Source: Oxalobacter formigenes
Lineage (GTDB): Bacteria > Pseudomonadota > Gammaproteobacteria > Burkholderiales > Burkholderiaceae_D
Reading direction: 5' to 3' (one strand)
DNA: 64,000 nt
NCBI RefSeq assembly: GCF_027158485.1
Contig: NZ_JAMKYJ010000003.1
This document shows, one piece after another, positions 56,288-63,866 of this stretch. The stretch's first letter is position 1; each line of letters starts with the position of its first letter. A program made the position numbers and the translations under genes. The notes beneath the pieces were generated by a model, which saw only the letters and a list, made by a program, of their open reading frames with translations, was not told the DNA's origin and did not search any database.

Positions 56288-57760
56288 TCAGGGCGCAACA
56301 GGCGATTTCATATTCCTCGTACCGAAATCCAGACCTTGCAGATTCTGGTTGATGGCATCTGCAGTCTCCTGTGGCGATGTGGCGCCATTGACGGTAATAT
56401 TGATCGTCTGATTGAATTCAGATGCCGTGTCTCCCCGGGAACCGGCTTCCTTCATCACTTCTTTCGGCCTTTCATAAAAACGGCTCACAATACTGCCTGC
56501 ATCTCTTGCCGTTCTGGCATTTTTCAGGCGTCTTCCGGCATTCTTCTCATTGTGCGTGAGTTCATACTGGACAAATTCAAGCTGTTCGTTAACAGACGAC
56601 CGACGGATATCCTTGCCAAACAGTTTTTTGAAAATCTTCTGTCTGTCCGGATGCCACTGTGCAAGGCCATATGCCTTTCCGCTGTCGCCGACTGAAGCCG
56701 GATCGAACCTGCTTTCATGCCACAAATTGGCCGTAATGCCTGCCGCCTGTTCCTTCGTCCAGTTTTGGGACATGAAAAAACGCATCACATCATTCTTGCT
56801 CATCCCATTCTTGCCGACACCTGACGATGACGGAGCCCGCGTTCCTGACACCCGCGAACGCGACCCTCGTGAACGAGCCTGTGCACCGGAAACCCGTGAA
56901 CGGGCATTTCCTGAACCGGCCACTCGTGAAGCGCCAACATTCGTCACCTGCCGGATTGGTTCAGATTCTGACGATCCGGAAGCCTCGCTGGAAGATCTTT
57001 TTGAATCCACCCCATTGAAAAGCAGCCCGATATAATCGCCCCCCGTATTGGCTTCCATGACTGAATCTGCCCGTTTCCTTGTCATGGCAACATCTGCCAT
57101 GAAAGACCCTGCCGCCAATCCGGCCAAAGGTGCCCATGATGAACTTGCCACGGTTGCCAATGCCGAACCGGCAGTCTTGCCGACTCCGAAAAGTCCCTTG
57201 AGCGCATCCGCCGCTTTTTTCGCGGAAGATAATACTTTCATCAACTGCATGACCCCAAGGCCAACGGCACCTATCTGTTTGGCTGCTTCCTGCGCTTCCG
57301 GTGACAAATTGGTGAAAGCGTCTTTCAGTTCAAGAACCCCATCATTTGCCATCTTTAACAAAGGAGCAAGATCACCTGTCAAAGTATCCTTCAGCTCGGT
57401 CAAAACATCATTTCCCACTGCTTTCAGATTATTCAGTTCAGCCTGGCCTTCACGAATCTTCTGTCCTGACTGTCCCGGCGTGATATCCGGAATGCCCAAT
57501 CCCGGGGACAGGAGGGCCGCAGCCGCGCCATTTGAAGAACCTGTTTTCGACACAAGACGGTGCCCAGACAGTGCATTCATCCCGAAAGCCGTTTGCGAGC
57601 CCATATTTTTCATGGCTTCGCCAACCGTTTTCAGGCTCACAGCAAGGGCATCAACCCGACGTTTTGAATCCGACACGGCATTATCGAACCGTTTTTTTCC
57701 CGCCTCATCAATCTGGTATTTGAGTAAAGCGATGTAATCGGTCACTATCTTATTCGCCAT
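56288..57760 (-). CDS. short tail tape measure with C-terminal tail lysozyme domain
   Basis: About 490 residues. The N-terminal part is helical (MANKIVTDYIALLKYQIDEAGKKRF) with a hydrophobic segment WAPLAGLAAGSFMADVAM near 210-230. An Arg/Ser/Gly-rich linker with RSRVSG repeats follows. From about residue 320 a phage tail lysozyme domain is seen (MRFFMSQNWTKEQAAGITANL, SRFDPASVGDSGKAYGLAQWHPDR). Such domains cut peptidoglycan during injection. It is short for a tape measure, suggesting a short tail. The start is 57760; another ATG at 57769 is in frame. Confidence 0.85.
   Translation of the reverse strand: MANKIVTDYIALLKYQIDEAGKKRFDNAVSDSKRRVDALAVSLKTVGEAMKNMGSQTAFGMNALSGHRLVSKTGSSNGAAAALLSPGLGIPDITPGQSGQKIREGQAELNNLKAVGNDVLTELKDTLTGDLAPLLKMANDGVLELKDAFTNLSPEAQEAAKQIGAVGLGVMQLMKVLSSAKKAADALKGLFGVGKTAGSALATVASSSWAPLAGLAAGSFMADVAMTRKRADSVMEANTGGDYIGLLFNGVDSKRSSSEASGSSESEPIRQVTNVGASRVAGSGNARSRVSGAQARSRGSRSRVSGTRAPSSSGVGKNGMSKNDVMRFFMSQNWTKEQAAGITANLWHESRFDPASVGDSGKAYGLAQWHPDRQKIFKKLFGKDIRRSSVNEQLEFVQYELTHNEKNAGRRLKNARTARDAGSIVSRFYERPKEVMKEAGSRGDTASEFNQTINITVNGATSPQETADAINQNLQGLDFGTRNMKSPVAP
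56838..56940 (-). repeat. degenerate Arg/Ser/Gly-coding repeats in the tape measure gene
   Basis: Imperfect units of about 18 to 36 bases around CCCGTGAACGGGC-like sequence encode repeated RSRVSG and RVAGSG motifs. They form a flexible basic linker between the tape measure and lysozyme parts. Confidence 0.55.
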
Positions 57761-58028
57761 ATTGTTCAACCCTCATTTTATAAGCCAACGCCTCATTGTC
57801 GGCTCTTGCGTTCAGAACATCATTTAGCAAAGCCAGATCGGCCAGATCGATTGTTCCATCCTTGAGACTTTCATAACGGCAAAGTCCTTCCAGAACAGGA
57901 CGCAAGAGCCATTCCTCGCCATCGGGAAGCGTTACCCACTCGATATCGCCCGTTACTTCACCGGATCGGCGAGGAAAGTAACGAGCTTTTGCATAAAATT
58001 TGCGAGGTTTCTCCGGATAACGAAAAAA
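57750..58028 (-). CDS. -1 frameshift extension of the tail assembly chaperone (G/GT-like)
   Basis: An open frame, -1 relative to the chaperone, runs from after a TGA at 58044-58046 to a TAA at 57750-57752, 97 codons with no ATG or GTG start before its conserved-looking part. Two correctly phased slippery heptamers lie in the overlap: T TTT TTC (58028-58022) and A AAT TTT (58001-57995). Beyond the chaperone stop it encodes EWVTLPDGEEWLLRPVLEG, then LADLALLNDVLNARADNEALA, which reads as real protein. It ends inside the start of the tape measure gene. A fusion of about 210 residues is expected in a minority of ribosomes, as in lambda G-GT. Alternatively it is a separate small gene with an unusual start. 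Confidence 0.7.
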   Translation of the reverse strand, partial: FFRYPEKPRKFYAKARYFPRRSGEVTGDIEWVTLPDGEEWLLRPVLEGLCRYESLKDGTIDLADLALLNDVLNARADNEALAYKMRVEQYGE

Positions 58029-58381
58029 CTGAGCAAAACCATTTCAAACGCATCCAGATCGTCGAACATCAGGTTGCCATCGGACATGACCGGCGACCAT
58101 TCCATCCCCTGCTTTCTGTGAACCACGCCCAGGCATGTTCGGGTAACGTATTCCGCGTCCTCATCAGACATGCCTGAGAGGGCATCAGCCAGCGGTTTCG
58201 ACTTTTCGATGACCTCTTCCCATGAGATCACCGCGTCTTCTCCCTTTTCCTCCATGACACTTGAAAAGGCAGGAAAAGCGGAAAAGACAAGCGGCAGAAT
58301 CCGTCGTTCAAGATGAAACTGTTCAATAGCATTCAGCTTGCCATAACGGTAAGTATTGCCAGCAATGGTGATCTCGTTCAT
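57953..58381 (-). CDS. phage tail assembly chaperone
   Basis: 142 residues: TYRYGKLNAIEQFHLERRILPLVF near the start, an acidic middle (SWEEVIEKSKPLADALSGMSDEDAEYV) and a hydrophobic end. Place between tube and tape measure genes is that of the G-type chaperone that coats the tape measure. Its ATG overlaps the tube stop by one base. The 3' end contains the two slippery heptamers described for the extension. Confidence 0.85.
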   Translation of the reverse strand: MNEITIAGNTYRYGKLNAIEQFHLERRILPLVFSAFPAFSSVMEEKGEDAVISWEEVIEKSKPLADALSGMSDEDAEYVTRTCLGVVHRKQGMEWSPVMSDGNLMFDDLDAFEMVLLSFFVIRRNLANFMQKLVTFLADPVK

Positions 58382-58824
58382 CAGTACGTTCCCAAAATAG
58401 TGTCGATACTCAATGCGTTAAACGTCCAGGAAACCACACCACCGTCTTTTTTATAGACGACATCCGGTTTCTTGCCGAAAGCGCAGGATGAACAAATAGT
58501 CTTGTCTCCAGATACCGTATTGGTAATGGAAATAATGTTTTTCCCCCACAGGGAAGCATTCTGGCTCTGCATATTCATCATGGCCTGAAGCTTCGCATTG
58601 ACCGGTGACGTCTTCAAAAGCTCGATAGTCACGGTACCGGATTTGTCCGCATTCAGATTATGCATACCGCAGCCATCCACACCGATAGTCATGCTGCCGC
58701 CTTCTGCCGCCATCGAAATCTTGATGCCTTCTTCACCGACAGCCGAGCCATGACCCAGATCGACGACTCCGCCGGGGCCTACCAAAGTACCGGTAACGTC
58801 CGCAAAACTGTAACTCATTCCCAT
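58381..58824 (-). CDS. tail tube protein (DUF3277)
   Basis: 147 residues: SYSFADVTGTLVGPGGVVDLGHGSA, TIELLKTSPVNAKLQAMMNMQ and WTFNALSIDTILGTY near the end, as in DUF3277 inner-tube proteins that travel with DUF3383 sheaths. The start at 58824 has a GAGGATC ribosome site. Confidence 0.88.
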   Translation of the reverse strand: MGMSYSFADVTGTLVGPGGVVDLGHGSAVGEEGIKISMAAEGGSMTIGVDGCGMHNLNADKSGTVTIELLKTSPVNAKLQAMMNMQSQNASLWGKNIISITNTVSGDKTICSSCAFGKKPDVVYKKDGGVVSWTFNALSIDTILGTY

Positions 58825-58835
58825 AATTGATCCTC

Positions 58836-60296
58836 TTATCTGTTAACGTTGATGATGATGTCGGTCGCGTGGACTGCGCCAGCCAGCTTGATCGCCACCT
58901 GAATGACGGTGGAATTTCTCGCTTCACGATCCGCCTGTGACTGGGTAGCCACAGGTGGGGCATACACGTAATAGCCTTTGGTCAGCGTATCGCCGCTTTG
59001 CAGGGCGCCGAAACTGTCGCCATTCCACACACCCGGGGCGACCAGACCGTTGGTGACCGCCTGTTCCAGACGGCTTTCGATCGTCGTCACGATACGGGCG
59101 ATACCGGCATCGGTCTGCGGAATCTTGGAAGTCGAGGTATAAAGCAGGTTCCAGACAGCGGTCTGCACGTCGTTTTGCAGCCAGTCCAGACCGTGGCGTT
59201 CATCGAAATACCAGCCGCCAGACATCACGCCTTCCTGCAAAATCGCCGTATCATTCGAATACTGGGCGAAAACGTTGCAGTTCTTGTCTTTCAATACTTT
59301 CGCCTGAGTTGCCGTCAGGACTTCCGGTTCGATACCCGGTTCCTGTTTGAACTTCAGGGTAATAGTCGTATTCTGTCCATCGAAATTGACGGCAAAAGCG
59401 CGACCGAAAGCGGCAGCGGCCGCAGCGGTACTGGCGGAACTGTACTGGACGAAAGCGCGGTTATTGCCTTTGGCTTTCAGACGGGAAGCCAGATCGTTTT
59501 CTACCTGTGCATCCAGAACGGTCGTTTTTTTGACGGTAAAGCCTGCAATCCGGGAAGTCGACGTCGCACTGATGAAGTCGGCCATTTCAAGAATATCGTC
59601 GTCATCCGCTTCTTCAGCAACCAGAAGGCCATACCAGTCGCTGCTCATGTCAGCCAGTTCGCTAACGGCATTTAACAGCGATTCCGCAACCATGCCACCC
59701 ACAGCAACCGTATCGGCATCCAGCCCCATCAGGGAAGACAAAGCGGTTTTGGTCACACCGGTCACGGTCGATTCGGTACCGGTTGTTTTGGAACGGATCA
59801 CAAAACGGGTGCCATCCCAAACACAGCTTGCGGCGGTATCCAGTGCAGAATCGATAATCGTTGCAACGCCATTCAGATTGGTGACCGACGACAGATTGAT
59901 CGCCATGACCGATTTTTCGACGCCATCGACCGTCACCTTGAAGCTTCCTTCATTGATTGCCTTGAACGCGGCGATATTCTGCTCAGCCGTTCCCAGAATG
60001 CGGCCCTTCAACAAACCGCTGGTGGCGGTTTTCACCCAGCGACCGATATAGCATTGTGCTGCCGACGGTTCTGCCGAAAAATAGGCCACCGCCATCTTGT
60101 ATTCCGGCGCTTCCGTACCGAAGTCCGATGCGACCGTATCGATATCGTAATAGAGACGAAGACGTTCATAAGCGTCAATCGTATTGCTTGCCCCGAGAAT
60201 CAGGGCGATACCGAAATCCCTTTCCGCTGCGGCCTTCGGCGCCATAACGACGTCGACGGAAACGACGGAAGAAACAGGTAATCCTTTGTTTGCCAT
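58836..60296 (-). CDS. contractile tail sheath protein (DUF3383)
   Basis: 486 residues. The N-terminal part ASNTIDAYERLRLYYDIDTVASDFG with EYKMAVAYFSAEPSAAQCYIGRW, and a C-terminal half with ERHGLDWLQNDVQTAVWNLLYTS, are the marks of DUF3383 sheath proteins. It would form the contracting outer cylinder. Presence of a sheath shows the particle is myovirus-like, not siphovirus-like. Confidence 0.92.
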   Translation of the reverse strand: MANKGLPVSSVVSVDVVMAPKAAAERDFGIALILGASNTIDAYERLRLYYDIDTVASDFGTEAPEYKMAVAYFSAEPSAAQCYIGRWVKTATSGLLKGRILGTAEQNIAAFKAINEGSFKVTVDGVEKSVMAINLSSVTNLNGVATIIDSALDTAASCVWDGTRFVIRSKTTGTESTVTGVTKTALSSLMGLDADTVAVGGMVAESLLNAVSELADMSSDWYGLLVAEEADDDDILEMADFISATSTSRIAGFTVKKTTVLDAQVENDLASRLKAKGNNRAFVQYSSASTAAAAAAFGRAFAVNFDGQNTTITLKFKQEPGIEPEVLTATQAKVLKDKNCNVFAQYSNDTAILQEGVMSGGWYFDERHGLDWLQNDVQTAVWNLLYTSTSKIPQTDAGIARIVTTIESRLEQAVTNGLVAPGVWNGDSFGALQSGDTLTKGYYVYAPPVATQSQADREARNSTVIQVAIKLAGAVHATDIIINVNR

Positions 60297-60310
60297 GTTG
60301 TTATCCTTTA

Positions 60311-60871
60311 TTAAAAGTAGTGGATGATTCCTCTGGCGATGTTTCGCACCTGATAGGTAAACGAAACGCTTCGCCGGAAGTAAAGAGAAAAAGCCGTTTC
60401 TTTCACCGGAAGATTGTTGACTGTCACGATTTCACTGACTGTTTTGTCCGCTGAAGCGAATACGATTCCATGCGCCAAAAGCTCGTCGGCATTCTGTTTG
60501 ACCATGCAGCCGTACTTCAGCAAAGCGGCATAAAATTCCGCTTTGGGGCCGTAAAACCGTGTCAAAAGCGTCAGTTCCTCCTGCCAGCTCAGAACGTCGG
60601 TCCCGTCGTCGGGATCGACAGGGTCCTTTCCGTTATGAACAATGGACGGCCCCGGATTGCCGCCATAGGAAACGACTGCTGCCTGGCACCGGCACGCTTC
60701 ATCTGTTGCCGGAGCCGGAAGACTCTCATTCCAGTATGAGCCGACAAGCGAGCCATCCAGCCCCGTTACCCCTGCAATGAATTGCCTGAAAACGGTATCC
60801 AGATCGTTGTCGTAAGCGGGCATTGCTCCGACCGGTGTCAGAAAACCCTTCGTTTTGGATGTGTTCGTCAT
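60311..60871 (-). CDS. neck/tail terminator protein (LIC_12616-like)
   Basis: 187 residues from the ATG at 60871: DLDTVFRQFIAGVTGLDGSLVGSYW near the start, DEACRCQAAVVSYGG and LSWQEELTLLTRFYGPKAEFY in the middle. This is the family that caps the tail next to the head and normally follows head-connector genes. Here it is the first gene; no connector, portal or capsid gene precedes it. An open frame continues upstream to 61087 but does not look like family sequence. Confidence 0.78.
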   Translation of the reverse strand: MTNTSKTKGFLTPVGAMPAYDNDLDTVFRQFIAGVTGLDGSLVGSYWNESLPAPATDEACRCQAAVVSYGGNPGPSIVHNGKDPVDPDDGTDVLSWQEELTLLTRFYGPKAEFYAALLKYGCMVKQNADELLAHGIVFASADKTVSEIVTVNNLPVKETAFSLYFRRSVSFTYQVRNIARGIIHYF

Positions 60872-61316
60872 ATTGTCTTTCTGCCGCCCCACATTCCTTT
60901 TGCAAAGACGAAAACAGTCCTCCGCAGTGAAGCGGATGCTGTTCAAATTGTCTGGAAAAAGAAATGTGCGGATTACGGCACAGAAGATGGTGAAGAAAAA
61001 AAATGCCTGCCAATCAGGCATAAAAAAAGGCCTCCCAAAGGAGGCCTTTTCTGTTTGCTCGGGACGCAACTTTCCCGACAGAGACAATCATACAGGACAT
61101 TCCAACATCGGTCAGCTATGTCACACCACTTTTTTTCAAAAAACTGGATGAAAAGACTGAACCGCCGAAGGAAGCTTTGTTTCAGCCATATCAAAAGGCC
61201 ATACCGGCATCTTGCTATGCTGATTTCGGTCATCATGAGAAAAACCAGAAGTGGAAACAGGAAAAATCCCCTGATTTTTATTGGTTGAAAAATATCGGCA
61301 ATCGTGAAAAAAATTC
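60872..61316. other. 445-base control region between the tail cluster and the FUSC gene
   Basis: No gene is supported here. From left to right it holds a small TCCGC/GCGGA hairpin (60921-60936), two adjacent terminators (60996-61047), and about 270 bases leading to the divergent FUSC gene. The tail-operon promoter should lie between 60872 and 60995 on the minus strand, but no good -35/-10 pair was found, so an activator-dependent promoter is possible. Confidence 0.6.
60996..61047. terminator. tandem intrinsic terminators upstream of the tail operon
   Basis: On the minus strand GGCCTCC/GGAGGCC (61046-61029, followed by T7) is succeeded by ATGCCTG/CAGGCAT (61021-61003, followed by T8). Both face into the tail operon; the first also works on the plus strand (TTTTCTGTTT). 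Together they shield the tail genes from transcription arriving from the right. Confidence 0.88.
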
Positions 61317-62288
61317 ATGCTCAACTATTTTGACGTAAAAGACGGCCTTATCTTTATGGGCAGTGTGGCATTTACCACCCTCGCCGGATACTGGCTGTTC
61401 GGCGTGAATTCATTGATGTGGACTTCCTTTTCGTCCATGTTCACCTATTCGCTTTACGATGCACGGCCCGATCGCAGCAATCATCTTTACGTTTTCTTTT
61501 TGATGATGATTATCATGATCAACAACTATATCGGTTACTGGTTGCAACTTTCCTGGCTGTTCTATGTTTATCTTTTCGCAATCTCCTGTTTCTTCGATAT
61601 CACCTATGGAAAAGATCCCGTACTCGACCGTGCTGTCCGCTACATCATCATGCTCTCGACCATCGGCACGACACTGACCAGTGTGTCATATGAACTGCCT
61701 GTCGGTTACCTGATCGGGACACTGACCGTTCTTGGCGTCCTTTTCGTTTTGCATCTGAAAAACTATGACTTTACCGCCTTCAGAAACGGCTTGTTCTCAA
61801 AAGAACTGTACACATCGAAAAAACATGCCGTTCCCCGCGCGTTCATCTACAGTACCGGCATGTTCCTCTCCCTGCTGATTCCGGAATTTCTCGAGCTGGG
61901 CAGGATTTACTGGGCACCATTAACCTTCGTCATGGTACTGAATCCGAAAGCGGAACACGTTTTCAAAAATACGATATCGCGTTTTGCCGGCAGCTTTTTA
62001 TCTGTCATCCTGCTAATGATCATGCTTGCCACCGGTTATAACGCCTCGGTCGTCATTCTCATCTCATTTTTCGTGATTTCATTTTTCCTGCCGACATTCC
62101 TGGATAAAAATCCTGTTTTGAGATCATTTGGCGTGACATTTTTCGTTCTGGCAATGACAGAAATATCGCATTACTGGAACGATCCGGTTTATTCGCCCTT
62201 GTTCGAACGTCTTTACGAAACACTGATCGGCGGTTTGCTCGCGATAATAACCAGTATCATCCTGAAACAGGTCCGTGCCATCCAATAA
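61317..62288 (+). CDS. short FUSC-family membrane protein
   Basis: 323 residues with about ten hydrophobic helices in two blocks (about 10-145 and 180-320). The second block has LELGRIYWAPLTFVMVLNP and HVFKNTISRFAGSFLSVILL, the FUSC-type signature with WAPLT. It lacks the large cytoplasmic domains of the two pumps at 42.6 and 45.3 kb. Substrate unknown; it is divergent from the tail cluster and convergent with the GNAT gene. Confidence 0.8.
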   Translation: MLNYFDVKDGLIFMGSVAFTTLAGYWLFGVNSLMWTSFSSMFTYSLYDARPDRSNHLYVFFLMMIIMINNYIGYWLQLSWLFYVYLFAISCFFDITYGKDPVLDRAVRYIIMLSTIGTTLTSVSYELPVGYLIGTLTVLGVLFVLHLKNYDFTAFRNGLFSKELYTSKKHAVPRAFIYSTGMFLSLLIPEFLELGRIYWAPLTFVMVLNPKAEHVFKNTISRFAGSFLSVILLMIMLATGYNASVVILISFFVISFFLPTFLDKNPVLRSFGVTFFVLAMTEISHYWNDPVYSPLFERLYETLIGGLLAIITSIILKQVRAIQ

Positions 62289-62335
62289 AAAATCGTTTTT
62301 ACAAAACGGTTTTATCGACTTGCTCATCAAATCGT

Positions 62336-62878
62336 TCATGTCCCGGGCTTTTTGATCGAATACATGTAATGCGTGACCATTCTGCCCATTACACTGCGAA
62401 AGGCCGTTCCGGTAATCCGCATGCCGTTTCGTCTTGCCACCGCACGCGATGGCACATTGTCCGCCCGGATAACGGAATAAACCGTATCCATACCAAGCAC
62501 GGCAAAAGCATAATCCCGGCAGGCGATCGCCGCTTCGGTCGCGAAACCCCGATGCCAGAATTCCTTTTCGAACATGTATCCGATTTCAGGAAGCTCCTCA
62601 TCACCATACACCTGCATCGAAATACCGGCATGGCCGATCATCTTGCCTGTTTCCTTCAAAACGACAGCCCACATTCCGAAGCCCTCCTGCGCATAACACT
62701 GAATTTGCCTTTTCAGCCATGACCCGATCTCCCTGTCTGAAAAAACGCGCTCATAGGCATAAGTCACATCGCTATCCTGCAATACCCTGCATAAGCCGGG
62801 CAAATCGTCATCGACCAGCTCGCGAAGCAGCAGTCTTCCGGTTTCGGCAATGATGGCGGGAACATTTTTTTCTGTCAT
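62336..62878 (-). CDS. GNAT acetyltransferase, RimJ/RimL type
   Basis: 180 residues: TGRLLLRELVDDDLPGL near residue 12, MIGHAGISMQVYGDEELPEIGYMFEKEFWHRGFATEAA with the acetyl-CoA loop, and VPSRAVARRNGMRITG. Acceptor unknown; could be a protein N-terminus or a small molecule. Confidence 0.86.
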   Translation of the reverse strand: MTEKNVPAIIAETGRLLLRELVDDDLPGLCRVLQDSDVTYAYERVFSDREIGSWLKRQIQCYAQEGFGMWAVVLKETGKMIGHAGISMQVYGDEELPEIGYMFEKEFWHRGFATEAAIACRDYAFAVLGMDTVYSVIRADNVPSRAVARRNGMRITGTAFRSVMGRMVTHYMYSIKKPGT

Positions 62879-63052
62879 GAGATAAAACGGTGTGGCCTGT
62901 TTTCTGTCATATTAAAGATAAAAATGCCGGAATACAAAAAACGGCCCATTTCATATTCGTGATAATTCCACATTGAAAAACGGCATTTCAACCCAATGTT
63001 CACCCTGAACCGACCATAACGACAGAACCTTTACTGCCAGAAAGAAAAAAAC

Positions 63053-63637
63053 ATGAGCAAAATCCTGATTATCAACGCATCGAAAAACTTCGGCCATTCA
63101 CAAGGCAAACTGAACGACTTCCTGACTGACCTGGCAAAAGAAACCCTGACCGCGCTGGGTCATGAGGTCAAGACAACCCGCATCGACGACGGCTACGACA
63201 CGACAAAAGAAGTCGAAAAATTCCTCTGGGCCGATTCCGTCATCTACCAATTTCCGGCATGGTGGATGGAAGCCCCCTGGATCATGAAAAAGTACGTCGA
63301 CGAAGTCTTCACGGCAGGACACGGCAAATTGTATGAAAGCGATGGGCGCACCCGAAGCGACGCCAGCAAAAAATACGGCTCGGGCGGCCTTATACAGGGC
63401 AAAAAATACATGTTTTCAATGACATGGAACGCTCCGGCCGAAGCTTTCACCGAACCGGGACAGTTCTTCGAAGGCAAAGGCATAGACGCCGACCTTTTCC
63501 CGTTCCATAAAGCCAACCAGTTCCTCGGCATGAGTCCTTTGTCGACATTCATGTGCAACGACGTCATGAAAGAACCTCAAATCGACAGGGATGTCATTCG
63601 ATACAAGGCCCATCTGGAAAAAAACTTTCCAAAATAA
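63053..63637 (+). CDS. mdaB: MdaB-like NAD(P)H quinone reductase
   Basis: 194-residue flavodoxin-fold enzyme that reduces quinones by two electrons. ILIINASKNFGHSQGKLN at the FAD phosphate site, YQFPAWWMEAPWIMKKYVDEVF and KKYMFSMTWNAPAEAF are diagnostic of MdaB. It stands alone with its own ribosome site (GAAAGAAAAAAAC upstream is weak). Confidence 0.92.
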   Translation: MSKILIINASKNFGHSQGKLNDFLTDLAKETLTALGHEVKTTRIDDGYDTTKEVEKFLWADSVIYQFPAWWMEAPWIMKKYVDEVFTAGHGKLYESDGRTRSDASKKYGSGGLIQGKKYMFSMTWNAPAEAFTEPGQFFEGKGIDADLFPFHKANQFLGMSPLSTFMCNDVMKEPQIDRDVIRYKAHLEKNFPK

Positions 63638-63682
63638 ACAGGCAGTTCTTCATACGTATTTATGAAAACTGCATCCATAATC

Positions 63683-63718
63683 CCTTCACGCCGCGTTCTC
63701 AAACTGCCGGCGTGAAGG
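63683..63718. terminator. hairpin after mdaB
   Basis: CCTTCACGCCG (63683-63693) and CGGCGTGAAGG (63708-63718) form an 11-base perfect stem 45 bases after the stop. No T run follows, so termination strength is uncertain. Confidence 0.55.
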
Positions 63719-63866
63719 CGTGATTTATCTCTGCAATTCATTGAACAGGCGCACAAAGCGGCTCTTTACGAAACAGGTTTTCGACATTTGTCAGAAATGA
63801 GTGAATCAAGTGAACTCATACTTGAACCATCACCCGAAAAGCAACGTCACCTGTATTGAGGCCAAC

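Larger units (their letters stand above)
50062..61047 (-). mobile_element. headless contractile phage-tail cluster (tailocin candidate or prophage remnant)
   Basis: All genes here lie on the minus strand in the order of a contractile-tail late operon: neck terminator, sheath, tube, chaperone, tape measure, Dit-like, plug, hub, spike, gp25-like, J, DUF2612, fibre. Most neighbours overlap as ATGA. No terminase, portal, capsid, head-tail connector, integrase, repressor, holin or separate endolysin is seen, and chromosomal-type genes border both ends. No attachment-site repeat was recognised. Confidence 0.75.

Noticed and set aside
50062..61047. Extracellular contractile injection system (PVC/Afp-like) or type VI secretion
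   Set aside because: No AAA+ ATPase, LysM-type cap or toxin cargo gene of an eCIS and no TssJLM membrane complex is present; the DUF3383/DUF3277 proteins are phage-type.
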